Positions 23,358 to 35,027 are shown, numbered from the stretch's first letter. The stretch: DNA of 64,000 bases from Tribonema minus (GCA_017506865.1 JAFCMP010000552.1:529265-593264), one strand, 5' to 3'. The notes: generated by a model not told the origin, from the letters alone. A program made the numbers and translations.

Positions 23358-25374
23358 ATGGCAGAGCTGACGAGAGAGAGTCTGCGCAAGCTCTGCAAGG
23401 AGCACAAGCTCTACCTGACACCCAGCCTCAATGACAAGCTTTACCTGCACTACAAGGTGAATCACCAGCGCTGAGATGTAGCAAGCACTCAATCGCTGAC
23501 GGCAGTCAACGACATCACCACTCGTGATGCCAAAGTTTGTCAATCTCAACAAACTACCCAATTTTTTGCTGCTGCTGTGCTTTGCTTTGCGTTGTCAACG
23601 CTCTCAGGGTTTTCGCGAGATCCAGAACCTCGAGGCCTACACGGGCCTGCGGGTGCTGTGGCTGGAGGGCAATGGCATAGCGCGGATACAGGGCCTGGAG
23701 AGCCAGACCGAGATGCGCACCCTCTACCTGCAGGAGAACCTCATCGAGAAGATTGAGGGGCTGGAGGCCATGACCCACCTCGACACCCTCAACCTCTCCA
23801 AGAACTTCATCAAGACCCTCAGCGGCGTGTCCCACCTCAAGCACCTCACCACGCTGCTGCTCGCGCACAACCAGCTGCGCAGCGCGGACGACGTGCGCGC
23901 CGTCCTCGACCTCCCCGCGCTGCAGACGCTCGACCTGCAGCACAACAGGATCGCGGACGCCGCCATCGTCGACGTCGTCGCCGCCATCCCCGGCCTGCGC
24001 GTCCTGTACCTTCAGGGCAACCCCGCGGTGAACGACGTGCCGCACTACCGCAAGACCGTCGTGTCGCGCTGCCGCGATCTGCGCTACCTAGACGACAGGC
24101 CCGTCTTCGAGGACGAGCGCGCGCGCTGCGACGCGTGGGCGGCGGGCTTCGCGCGCGGCGGCGCGGACGCGGCGGCGGCGGCGGAGCGCGCCGCCATCGC
24201 GCGCCGCCGCGACGAGAAGCGCGCCGCCGAGGAGCGCCAGCACCTCGCGTTCGAGCGCATGATGCGCGAGGGCATGGAGTTCCGCGCGCGCAAGGACGCG
24301 GAGCTCGCTGCCGCCGCCACGGCCGGCAGCAGCGCTCCGGCGGTGGCGCCTGCCAGCGGCGAGTTCGCATCTCCCAGGAACAGCGGCGATGGGGCTGTGG
24401 CAGCGGCGCCGGAAGGAGCAGCGGCGGAGGCGGCTGTGGCAGCAACGGCATCGGCGGCGGCGGCACCCACAGCGGCGGTCGCCGCAGCGGCGGCGGCGGC
24501 TGCGGCGGTGGCGGAGGTCAGCGAGTTCAGCGGCGAACCCATTGTGCCTGCCGAAGAGTCGGCGGTTGCGCGACAGGCGCGGGAGGCGCGCGCCGCAGCG
24601 ATCATGAGCGGAGCGCCCACCACGGAGTCGCTGCCGCCGCCGCCGCCGCCGAGCCAGCGTTTGAACGGCGCGGCCGCGGCTGTGTCGCCGCCAGTGCCAG
24701 CGCTCCCGGTGTCGGCGCCGCCATCGGCTGCTGCTGCAGGCACGGACATATGGCCGGAGCAGGAGGTGGAGACATTTGAGGAAGCGGAGCGCGCGTTGGA
24801 TGCCGAGATCAGCTCGGCGATGACGAAGCGCGACGGCATCATGGCAGCACGCGCGGATTCGATCGCGGCGGAGCAGGAGGAGACGCGCAGAAAAAAGGAG
24901 GCGTTCGCTGCGCAGGTGTTTGAACCGCTTCCGCCGACACCGCCGGCGGTGCCGACAGCTGCGGACGAATGCGCTGCTGCTGCCGCTGTTGCCACTGCTG
25001 CTGTCGGCGCTGCCACTGCTGTCGCTGCCCATGCGCCGGCTGCTGAGGTCAACGATGAGGGCGCTGATGCTGCTGCTGGCGCGGATGATGCACCCATTGA
25101 GAACGGAGGTGCGGCAGTCAATGTTCAGCAAGCAGAGTTTGGCGGCGAGGCACAGCATGCAGTGCATAGTGATGCCGCAAATTCGCAAGCTCAGGCAGCG
25201 GGGCCTGACCAGCAGCAGGGGGATATCGCCGACATGTCGAACGGATTGGCAGGTGTTACAATCACAAGCAAGCCATCACCAGAGCCCAAGCAGGCTGCTG
25301 GAGATGTAAGTACAGAGGTGGTGCATGACATTGCGGCTATGGAAGAGGCCACAGATGTGTGTGAGCTCGACTAG
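23358..25374 (+). CDS. DNAAF1: Dynein axonemal assembly factor 1 (LRRC50/ODA7)
   Basis: Two exons, 23358-23456 and 23608-25374, join in phase 0 to give 621 aa. The start [20 protein letters not shown] and [12 protein letters not shown] matches the DNAAF1 N-terminus. About six SDS22-like leucine-rich repeats follow (residues about 40-180; examples [18 protein letters not shown] and [11 protein letters not shown]), then the LRR cap with [20 protein letters not shown], diagnostic of this family. A charged helix follows, and the last 340 residues are Ala-rich low complexity. DNAAF1 acts in the cytoplasm to preassemble axonemal dynein arms, so its presence implies motile cilia at some life stage. 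The start lies only 184 bases from the P450 start on the other strand, so the two probably share a promoter region. Confidence 0.96.
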
Positions 25375-25681
25375 CTCCATGCTTGTGTATGTTGGTTGTT
25401 GAATGTGACTGTGAGGGTTCACCCATCAAAGCATATGCAACTATCGGTTCTTCTCCTCTGTGTTTGATCTCGTGTACTGCATGTCGGGGCTACGCTGCAA
25501 TGATTCACCAATGCAGTGTGTTCTGGTGGTATGAATATGTGTTGTACGAAACAGACCAAAGGAGCAAAGGATTTCAGGTCAGCGCTCAGCCCACAGTCCA
25601 CAGTGCCACGTGTCGACTCGCCGAAAGTTGCCAAAAGCAGCAGGACGCGCAGCAGCTGTGGCCAGGCGGCCTTGCCTGCAT
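25375..25681. other. Intergenic region, DNAAF1 to Mpv17-like gene
   Basis: About 300 bases of lower GC content between two genes on the same strand. It presumably carries the DNAAF1 3' UTR and the next promoter. No clear signals. Confidence 0.4.
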
Positions 25682-28553
25682 ATGCGACGGCTGTGGCTCC
25701 TGCTGTGGTCCCTGGCTGCAGTGGTGGCGGCTGCAGAGACAGCTGACGCTCAGGAGCCTGTGGCAGACTCCAATAAAGCAGTTGAAGGAAATCAACAAGG
25801 AGCACAGGAGCAGGTGGCTGAGGGGATAGAGGACGCTCTTGCAGCTGCTGGGGACGCCGATGTAATCGCTGCGGAGGGGCTGGTTGCAGAAACTGCGGAC
25901 GATGTCGCTGCTGGGACTCCAAAGCAGGTCCCAGTGGAAGCGACATCTGAAGACGAGGGCAGCGCTGGCGATGCTGGCGTAGCCGCGGGCCAGACTGCTG
26001 GCAGCGAAGATGGAGAACCTGGCGGCGGGCCCTCGCTCGTCGAAGTTGCTGCAATTGTTGCTGACGACTTGGCAGAACAACAGCATCTGCTGCAACAGAA
26101 AGCAGCAGTTACAGATCCTGCACCCGCGGGAGTGCCGAAGCAGCAGCCGACGGAACCGCCGCCTCTGGTGCACCGCTCGCGCGGCGGCGCTTTGGACAAG
26201 GCAGCCTCCATCAACGGCGATCGCGACGCCTACAACGCCGCTGTGGAGGCGAACGCGGCGAAGTTGGCCATTGCAGAGGTCGATGATGACGGCGACATCG
26301 CAAGGGCAGCCACGGAGCTGGCGCCGCAACCACCGACCATATTCCGGCGCGCCTTCAGGCGCTACAACGACCTCCTGAAGCGGCACTACCTGACGCTGTC
26401 CTTCGTTCAGGCGACGGTGCTGGGGACCCTGGGGGACGTCCTGGCGCAGGCGATAGAGCGGTGGGCGGGGGGGAGCCTGGGGGGGGTGGGGGGGCGGGGG
26501 GGCGCATGCGCGGGTGGCTCGACGTGCGGCGCATGGTCGACGTGGGCCTGCTGACGATGGCAATCGACGGCGTGATCACGCCGCGCTGGTACGCGATACT
26601 CGAGCGCACGAGCACGAGCAAGGCGCTGCCGGTGGTCGTCGCCAAGACGGTGGCGAGCAGCCTCATCTATGGGCCCTTCGCGAACGGCGTGTTTCTCGCG
26701 GGCGTGCCGGTGCTGCGCTACGGGCGCGCGGTGCTGGGGCGCGGGTTTGACTGGGTGGCGTGGCGGCGGCAGCTGCTCATCGCGACGATCCGCGACCTGC
26801 AGGTGAGCGCTGCTGCTTTGAGATTGGTGGCTTGGGCAGCACATACTGTTTCTACGCAATCGGCGTCGTCATATAATCGGTGCTGGTGTACTAGCTTGTC
26901 TCTCTTGGCTCTGTTGTGGTGAAGTGGAGTAGGTAGGTATGATCTGCTGCGGCAGCGCTCATCCCCCGCATGCGCCCCGCAGTGAGGGAGCTGCGAGCAA
27001 GTGGCACGGGGAAGAGATATCACATGAGCACATGCAGATACTGCGCGAGTGCCCTTGCTGCGCCCTGTTCTGCAGCGGTGCAGCCGGTGCATGACCTTAG
27101 GTGGCCATGTGCCGAAATGCGGAAACAGCAGCACTCTGATGCAGTAATTGTCGCGCTCCAGCAGACGATGGGCCCCGCAGCGCTCCCGGGTGGCAAACTC
27201 TCAAGCATGAACCATTATTCTTTTTCAGCAATTTGTTGGTCTTGTGTCACTCCAATTCATGTAGGCAGCCTGTTTGAGAGCTGAGTTGAAGTACAAGTTA
27301 AGTTCAAGTGGGAAGAGCTGAGTTGAAGTAGAAGTACATAGTCTCAACAAAACCGTGAGACCGTGAGGTCGGACAAGCCAAGCCTTACACTGACAGTTTC
27401 TCATCACGCCGTCTCCGCGCGCTCCTAAGCCGTCAAATCCAAAGTCGGATCGGACATGACAATGTTGAGCACTGCGCTCAGGGGCGGCCGACCGACGCTC
27501 ACGCAGACACTGGCATTTCGAAGGGTATTGATGCACACTGTGCCTCGATGGCTTGTGGCGACAATGAGCAACCAAGTACAGCGGACCACGCCGTGGTTGG
27601 GCACCGCTCTTCTGTGGATGGCATGCGAGACGTGCAGGAGCCTATGGCGGTTACCACAGTTACATCCGCAGTGTTGAGTTTGTGGTACCTTGCAAGCGGC
27701 GCATGTTCGCAGCTGTAGCGCAACACCTCTACCACAGCGTGCCGCGATGTGCTTGCATTGTTGGCTCCAAGGCAGTGCAATGACCCGCACTTCCGCTGCG
27801 CACAGTACATGCGCTGCATATTCTTGCAGAAATGCACCTCGCGCTGCCTGAGCGAGTGCTTTTGGCAGCAGTGAGGCTCAGAGCAGATTTTCTCCATACG
27901 TGGCGTCTGTTGTCCATATTTGCAGAAGCAGTCTGCCTCTGCTGAGTGCCTGCGCACGAACAGAGATGCTAGCAAGGCTCCGGCTCTATTTTAGATGCCG
28001 GGCGTGAGCGAGCGCAGTAAGCACAAACACACATGAAACACGTGTCTGTGCTATGTAGACACAGTACAGTACAGTGGCGGCAGGGGCCGGGGGGGGGGGG
28101 GAGGGGGGAAGGGGGGCAGGGGCATGGCCAAGCCATCTGCTTTGTGCACTGCCACCGCTGCAGCTGCGGCTGCTGCTGCCCCCTCGCCCCCCGCCCCCCC
28201 GACCCCCCGTGCCGGTGCGGCGGAGGCGCAGCAACCGTAGCAGCAGCAGCAGCAGCAGCAGTGGTGGCGGTGCACAGAGCAGGCGGCTGACCCCCCCCCC
28301 CCCCTTCCCCCCCCCTCCCCCGCCCCCCCGCGCGCAGATGTGGCCCCCATTCACCATGCTCAACCTCATGCTGGTGCCGCTGCACTGGCGCCCGCTCGCG
28401 GCGAACGCGCTCGGCTGCGCTTTCGTCGTCGTCCTGAGCTTCACGGCGCTCACGGACGACACGGTGCCGTGGGGCGCGGAGGCGGCGCGCGTCGTGCGCG
28501 CCTGGCTCGCCTCGCTGACGCGCCGCCTGCCGCGGCCGTCGCGGCGCGCGTGA
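25682..28553 (+). CDS. Mpv17/PMP22 family membrane protein, with a reading-frame break
   Basis: Exons 25682-26802 and 28338-28553. The ATG at 25682 opens a hydrophobic signal (MRRLWLLLWSLAAVVAAAE), then an acidic Ala-rich region of about 200 residues. The family domain starts at YNDLLKRHYLTLSFVQATVL and GDVLAQAIER, continues as WLDVRRMVDVG, ITPRWYAILE and VAKTVASSLIYGPFANG, and ends in exon 2 with MWPPFTMLNLMLVPLHWRPL, the WPxxQxxNFxxVP-type C-terminal signature. Mpv17 proteins sit in mitochondrial or peroxisomal membranes. Between AIER and WLDV the frame must shift within the G-rich tract at 26461-26505, and no GT-AG intron fits. That could be a homopolymer sequencing error or a real mutation. 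Exon 2 follows a long C tract. Confidence 0.85.
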
Positions 28554-30064
28554 GGCGCGCGCGCGGTTGTTCACGCGCAGCGGGGCGTGGGGCAAGCATT
28601 AACGCGGGGAGGGGGGGGGGGGCGGGGGGGAGTTTCGGGGGAGACACGAGTGCAGAGGCGCTTGCAGCTACTTACCCCCCCCCCTTCTCGAAGGGGTTAT
28701 TTGTGGCAAACATGAGGCGTGCAGTACAGTGTTGCTGCACCGCCGTGAGTCCGCTGAAGGTGAAGGGGGGGGAGAGCGGTGTGCAAGCAGCTTGCGAACT
28801 GCGTGCGGTATTGCCCTTTTACCTACCAGTAGTAGCAGCAGACCTGAGACGCATCCGTGCGTCGATGCATACGTACCCCCCCCCCCCCCCTTCATCCCCC
28901 TATCCCAGTCCCCCTGTCCCTCTCTCTTACGTGCACTTACGTGGCTCTCTTGAGCGGGGGTTGCTCTCAGCAAGTGACGAGGCACAATTAGTGGTGAACA
29001 TTCAGTGGTTGACTGGGCGGTCCAGACGTTTCTCTCCAGCGCACACACGGATGTTCCGGCTCTTGCACTGCCTGCAGTGCGACGCACGTGGCCGTGGGAC
29101 TGCAAGCGGTAGTTGCTTGCCCCGACCCCCCCATCCCTCCCCTCGTCTGGCAAAGTGGGGTGTGTGCGAATGCTTCACGCATTGTCGTCGTGGCCTCAAT
29201 CGGTTGAGTGCATAGCTGTGTACAAACCTGACATTACATGTAATATGCAGCACATTACACCATGACTGGCGCCATGGCTGTCATTGCCTTGCATGGGTGC
29301 CGATGCCTGAACAGCTGGCCTCATCACATGTCAAAGATGTCACCCGTTGGCCTATTGTGCACGAAGGGACGAGGTAGCAAACCGCTTCAAGTAGACAGGG
29401 GCGGTTGCACTTGAATGCACCACTGCGGTACTTGATTAGTTTCCTCAGTGCAGTGCAGAAATGTTATGTGACGGCTGCTGGCCTTCAAACAGCAGAGTGA
29501 AGTCAAGGCAATAAGAGAATAATACCATGCTTCAGTTGCCGCTTACAGAAGCTTTGCAATGCTGGCCGGGTGCTACTGTAAGTCATCTGGGGCAAAAGTT
29601 TGTGTTGTGCGCATGGCCGCTCACCAACCACACTTCAAAGCCGCAACCATGAGTAACACTGATGCCATTTCAGGTGCTGTCACCTGCTGGACGGCCCAAG
29701 ACCTTAATGGTCATGACATCGCAGTTGACCTAGGTCTGCATTCAAATGTAGAAGTATGAGACTGTACCAAGCTCAAAAGGCTGTGGCACATGCAGTCATC
29801 AGCAAACGCCTGAGCTGCGTACGGCCTGTAAGAACAGCCACAGCACTCGTGCCATTGCTACTAGTACAGTCTCAAGGTCTCCCTTGGCAATGCACTCGTG
29901 CAGTCCACGCGTGCGCGCGCTGAGGCATCTTGTCAAGTACGTTTTGATGCTAGGAGAAGCAGCACGTGCAGAGCATGCCCACAACGAGTTCAAACTTGAA
30001 GGTGCGTCAAACTTAAAGTATGCAATGCAAGACACGTTGCCAGCTCTCAGTCTCATTCTCACAT

Positions 30065-30098
<34 letters not shown>

Positions 30099-30118
30099 CC
30101 CGTGTGCCTGTGTTTGCA
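28554..30118. other. Intergenic region or unassigned intron
   Basis: About 1.5 kb with G-runs near 28608-28630, C-runs near 28676-28684 and 28876-28890, and an unusually long pure C tract (about 31 bases) at 30067-30097. Any upstream exons of the piece at 30119 must lie here. A stretch at 29884-30009 can be read as a plausible helix (VRALRHLVKYVLMLGEAARA) but its donor phase does not fit that exon. Confidence 0.4.
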
Positions 30119-30428
30119 GTTGGTGACGCCCTGCGAGTTCTTCAACCAGCTGCTGGTCCCCTTCAAGTACCAGCCGCTGGGGTACCAGTTCTCCGAGATC
30201 GGCTTCCACATCGTGCTGAGCCTCATCGCGCACAACGAGATGGAGCTGCCCATGAAGTGGTTCTTCCGTGGCCTAGACAACGTCGCCGGCACCAACACGC
30301 TGACGCGCCTGCAGCAGATGATGTACGCGGTGGCCGCGGACGAAGGGGCGGCGGCTGGTGCGATAGACGCGGTGGCAGCAGCGGCGGCAGCGGCAGTGGC
30401 GGCGCCACACCTGGGGGCGCAGCCGTAG
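30119..30428 (+). CDS. Isolated 3' exon of an unrecognised gene
   Basis: A GTTTGCAG acceptor follows the 31-base C tract and opens an ORF beginning LVTPCEFFNQLLVPFKYQP, then FSEIGFHIVLSLIAHNEMEL and PMKWFFRGLDN, ending in an Ala-rich tail with a stop at 30428. The non-repetitive composition and good acceptor argue for a real terminal exon, phase 0 at its start. I do not recognise the family and cannot find the preceding exon with confidence. It could also be a truncated remnant. Confidence 0.5.
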
Positions 30429-31165
30429 AGCGCGCGCGTGTGCCTTGACAATGTCTGCGAAGGTTCAGCTGTAATCTGCAAAGGTTCAGCTGTAATCAGT
30501 CGTGTCGTTCTGCCAGAGCACACGAGCACAGATTACACAGGTTACAGCATAGGATCATTGGCGCCCCACGAATGCTTGACACTTGGGAACTCGGTTTTGT
30601 CTGGCTTTGTGTGTCATCTGCTTTGCATTGTGATTGATTGTCACTGTGGCATGGACGCATCGGGCTGTAGCTTTAGCTTGCGTGATACCCAGGAATTGCA
30701 GTGGTATAGAGCAATGCTTGCTGTACTGCCTCCTTCCTTGCCAAACGAACAGTGCGCAGCATTTTTCAACGCGCAAAGCCACAATTGTGCTAGGAGAAGC
30801 CTACCGTCCCCACTTGCTGCTGCGTGCGGCATGCGTTCGCGCTGCCCGTCAGGTCGAGCAAGTTATACGACATGATCGTCCACATTCTTGCCCCACACAT
30901 CGACGCATGTCGACTATGAAGGTGGCGAACATATACTGTGGGTCTCCAGATGGCCTTCGCGTTTCGTGACCGGCCACGCAAGGCGCTGGGACGTCGCAGC
31001 GGCGGCTGGCGCGAGGGGTGCACGCGTCAGCTCAAGCGCGAAATGCCCTCACGTGCTGGGTGTGGTGGCGGCACGAGAAGGCAAAGGGCACCCCAATAAT
31101 GAAGGAGCGGACGCGGTAGCGGGGCCCACGGCGGGTGATATCGATGCCATCACAGAGAGAGAGAT
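30429..31165. other. Intergenic region
   Basis: About 740 bases with a small direct repeat of AAGGTTCAGCTGTAATC near 30461-30497. No conserved ORF seen. It ends at the fold-back element. Confidence 0.4.
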
Positions 31166-31740
31166 GAAAGTGGGTGACGTTTTTCGCCCTCGCTAAGGGC
31201 CTGGCTTTCGTGAGGCCAAAACTGCCACCAAGTTTTGCCTAGGGCAGCCATCCAAGCCCTAACCCTAACCGCCGAAACCGCCACTCACGTGCCTTGAATC
31301 AGCTTTACTGGAAGATGATTAGGCATGCTGGGTGTTCTGGAACAAAATGAGAGGTGCACACATACATCTGAGATATTGGACGTGCGTGCAGGTCTGGCCA
31401 TTTATTTTCCCAACCCTGAAGCATCAGAGTGTACACACAGAGTGGCGAGATGACCATCGCACCCAGAGGCAGCAGCAGCAGCAGCAGCAGCATCAGCAAG
31501 AGCAAGAGGCAGCACATGGAAACATCACTCCCCTTGCTGCCGGAAGTGATTACAGCAGCCCTCAAATTGTTCCAGAACACCCCCAGCCATGTCACCGTGT
31601 TCCAGAAAGCTGAATCAAACGTGAGTGGCCGTTTCGGCGGTTAGGGTTAGGGCTTGTACTAGGCAAAACTTAGTGGCAGTTTTGGCCTCTGGAAAGCCAG
31701 GCCCTTAGCGAGGGCGAAAAACGTCACACACTCTACAATG
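31166..31740. mobile_element. Fold-back / MITE-like element with about 185-base inverted arms
   Basis: The left arm (31166-31351) and right arm (about 31558-31740) are inverse copies. Both contain TGACGTTTTTCGCCCTCGCT at the outer end, then CCAAAACTGCCA, GTTTTGCCTAG, CCCTAACCCTAACCG, CACTCACGT, TTCAGCTTT and, innermost, GGGTGTTCTGGAACAA. The centre is about 205 bases and includes a CAG repeat at 31472-31492. There is no transposase, so it would be non-autonomous. A target-site duplication is not obvious. TTAGGG-type units are part of the arms themselves. Confidence 0.85.
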
Positions 31741-32146
31741 AGCGCCGAACTTCAACGGTCAATTCAAAATTGAATTTCCCGATTCAAAAATACTTGCCGC
31801 CCACACTGGAAAACGGCACTACAGCACACTGGAAGACGGCACTACAGTAGAGGCTAGCTACAGGCCAGCTAGTAAATTGCCGTGATATGATCGATGGCAT
31901 GGTGTCTACCGCCACAAACCGGGGAGCTCAGCTGCGTGAAATCCATGCGGACATGACAGCGACAACGCAGGAGCAGCAGCCGCAGAGGAGGCAAAACCGA
32001 GGCGGGAGCCAGCTCGTCGGATTCCTGGTCGTAGACGTGTTCAAAGCCGTTGCAGCGCTGAAGATGCTGCCCCGTCGCGCTTGGAACCTCAACAGGAAGC
32101 TTCGTCGCGACGTAAAACCCATCGCCATGCTGGAATTCACACATCG
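31741..32146. other. Region upstream of the FNIP gene
   Basis: About 400 bases. A GGAANACGGCACTACAG motif (N variable) is directly repeated at about 31808-31846. Open frames exist on both strands at 31870-32190, but neither resembles a known family. A first exon of the FNIP gene could lie here. Confidence 0.4.
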
Positions 32147-33744
32147 ATGCCTGCCTACGTGCTGACGGGCGCGCTGGCCACCAAAACAATCACAGTTATT
32201 CCCGTCGATCATGGCCTGCCCAGAGGGCCTGTGCCTGATTTCCCCGACACCATTCGTTCAATGACCCTGTTTAAAGTCCGCAGCAACATCGGACCCTTGC
32301 CCAAGCAGCTCGACTCCCTCACTTTTACAGCAGCGCTGGTATGGGACGGCACACCCCTGACGTCGGCCCTCGACTCACTGCCGGAGAGCCTGCGCGTCCT
32401 CAAGCTCGACGCCGTAAGCGACCTAATGGACATCGCGCTGCTGCCACGGCTGGCGACGCTGCGGCTCTGCGGTGTCAGGAGGCTGGGGCCGCTGCCCGCG
32501 TCGCTCACCAGCATCTTGCTGGAGCACTGCTGGCTGCCGGCGGCGCTGCAGCTGCCGCGGCGCTGACCCACGCGCACTTCGGCATCAACCACTGCCTCGA
32601 TGATGCGCTTCCCCGCATGGCGCTCGACGCGCTGCCCCTCGAGGCGCGGCGGCACGTCCCCCGCTACCTGCCGCCGGGCCTCGCGACGCTGTCCCTGCTG
32701 CTGGACCCGGCGCAGGCGCTGCCGCCGCTGCCGCCCGCGCTGCTCAGCCTGGACCTCAGCTACGACACGCGCGGGGACGAGGCGCCCGGCCGCGCGCCGC
32801 CGCCCCCCCTGCCGCCGCTGCCCGCGCGCCTCGAGACGCTCAAGGTGGCGTACGTGAGCCGCGACCCGTCCGAGCCGCAGCCCGCGCTGGGCGCGCTACC
32901 GTGCAGCCTCACGTCGCTCGACCTGCAGGGCAGCTTCGGCTTCGACGCCGCGCTCGGCGCGCTGCCGCCGCGCCTCGCGCGCCTGGCGCTGGGCGGCCGC
33001 TTCACGCGCGCTCTCGGAGCGCTGCCGCGCGGCCTGCGCGAGCTGCGCATCTGCGGCACGCGCTTCGGGCGCCTCTGCGTCTACAGGCAGCCGCTGGGGG
33101 CGCTGCCGCCGGCGCTGGAGGTGCTCGACCTGGGCCTCTGCCTGCACTTCAACAGCGCGCTCGGCGCGCTGCCGGACGCGCTGCGCGAGCTGCGGCTTGG
33201 CGACAGCTTCAACCAGCCGCTGGCGGCGCTCCCCGACGGCCTGGAGGTCCTCGACCTGGGGAACAACTTCGCGCAGGTGCTGCCGCGCGCGCTGCCGGCG
33301 GCGCTGCGCGAGTTCAGGATGGGGGACAGCTTCACGCAGCCCGTCGTGCTGCCTGAGGGCCTTCAGGTCTTGACCATAGGCCTCAACTACGAGCACGCGC
33401 TGCGCCTGACGGCGAACCTGCGCGAGCTGCGCATCGGCGAGAGCTACACGCACGCGGTGCCGCCGCTGCCGCTGGCGCGCGTCGTGCGCGCGCGCGCGTA
33501 TCCGTTTGACGTGGTCTGCAAGTCCATGGAGACCGCTGGCGGATCCGACACGGAGGACAGCGAAGACGGTGGCGGCGGCCACGGTCACTGTGATTGTGGC
33601 CTGTGCGGTCGCCTCGATAGCGACAGCGATGATGGCGAGGACAGCGGTGGCGGCGGTGACGGCGATGGTGTCGGTGACGATGACGATAATATATCGTGGA
33701 CCTCAGGCTACTGGTCAGGCAAGGACGACGAGGCGGCCGCCTAG
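32147..33744 (+). pseudogene. FNIP-repeat (leucine-rich) protein, interrupted by a one-base frameshift
   Basis: From the ATG at 32147 one frame runs to a stop at 32566 (ending PASLTSILLEHCW and on). The downstream frame runs to 33744. Repeat logic shows they belong together: a one-base deletion near 32555 breaks an LPAALTHAHFGINH-like unit. The second part has textbook FNIP units such as LGALPDALRELRLGDSFNQP and LEVLDLGNNFAQ, each about 20-22 residues, then a His/Cys patch and an acidic Gly-rich tail. FNIP repeats are leucine-rich-type solenoids expanded in Dictyostelium and some large DNA viruses; no enzymatic role is known. Either a recent pseudogene or a sequencing error. Confidence 0.8.
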
Positions 33745-35027
33745 TCGGCAGTGCGTTGCTGATTAGGTGAGACTGAGCGTATGCTCAGCGGTTGATTTTG
33801 CACGCAACAAGCAGCAGCGCAGCTTGACGCTGCAGAGCATTAATGGACGACGCATTGCCCAGCTCTGATTTGCTTTGCGACTTTGTTGTGCTGCTGCTTG
33901 CACCAGCTGCGCATGACAGCAATGTCCAACTATGGCCAGCAATCACTTGTGCTTCAGAAGGATGCAATGTGTAGTGCCACATAAGAAGCGCGACGCTTCC
34001 AGTGTTGCATTGAGTAGTGCCATGCGTGCCGCACTGCCTTGCCATTGCCATCTGTGATGAATTTTGGAACACAGGTGCAAAGTGTCCAGAATCACAGTCG
34101 ACAACAGCGCTGCGCGCTGCAGGTTCTTTTGTGTCGTTGCCAGCGGTTCACGTGCCAATGTCCTGGTAAGCAGGCCCTCGTAGTGGCATTTGATGTTTGT
34201 CACAGTTGGTGTGAGTTGTCAAGCTTCAGGCAATAACGATAAGAGACATTTTCAGTCTGCGTGGAAGAGCGTTGATGGCACGCATGCCTGTGCAATGCAC
34301 CAGGACGGTTTCAGCGGTCTTCTGCAGCTTCAGCGAATGTACAACGGCCACAGAAATGCTGGCACCACGCCCAGCCAGTACTGTTGCCATGCAATAATCG
34401 CTTGGCTGGTTCTTTGCCTTGATGATGTCAAGTTTGTATACCGTGCTGCTACTTGAGCAGTTATTGCAGCTTTGGTCGCAAGCATTGATGCACACAAAGA
34501 ATAGTATTCTGGCTGGAACCTGTGCTTTCTGGATATCCACATGTGGGAAAGCTAGTGCATGATATTCCCTGGGGCCAAACGGGGTGCGTCGGTGGTCCTT
34601 GTTTCAAGCTGAGATGACGACTCGAGAGACTGCTGATGTGGTTATGTCAACTTCAACACGACAAGGCATGTGGCTGCAATGGTCGACCTTCTCGTTGGAT
34701 ACCTGGGTGACCAGCCTTGCATCATAGCCACGGACATGAGATGATGGCTTATATTCTGCAACTGTTGAGACAAGTGGTGTGTTTCTCCGTTAGCACCCAA
34801 AGTTGCGGATAAAATGTCATGACTATTATAATACTAGTGAGATTATTATTTATTTTCTTAGTTATAAATAAATAAATAATCTCACCAACACGGAATTTTT
34901 CAACTTCAACTTTGGGGAACTTCAAGAGCCGAAAGTTGAAGTCTAAAACTTTCTCGAAGATCCTGAGAGCGCACCACTGGCTAGCGAACAGGTGATCGAC
35001 GCTTGTGCGCGGCTTGGCAGCGTCTCG
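33745..35027. other. Intergenic region, FNIP gene to CDC37
   Basis: About 1.3 kb, lower in GC than the genes, presumably with the CDC37 promoter at its right end. It contains the AT-rich hairpin at 34837. ORFs are short and unconvincing. Confidence 0.4.
34837..34885. repeat. AT-rich perfect-ended inverted repeat
   Basis: GTGAGATTATTATTTATT at the left pairs with AATAAATAATCTCAC at the right around a TTAG centre, making a 49-base near-palindrome in otherwise GC-rich DNA, about 140 bases upstream of the CDC37 ATG. It could be a hairpin-forming regulatory site or a small element; the role is unknown. Confidence 0.75.

Noticed and set aside
24084..25188. Two long antisense ORFs across DNAAF1
   Set aside because: They are shadows of the Ala-rich C-terminus; DNAAF1 on the plus strand is unambiguous.
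29884..30009. Helix-like ORF as the exon before 30119
   Set aside because: Its donor leaves one base over, whereas the exon at 30119 needs phase 0; kept only as a possibility.
31869..32189. Minus-strand 106-codon ORF upstream of the FNIP gene
   Set aside because: Readable composition but no recognised family, no splice partners and overlap with the likely FNIP 5' region.
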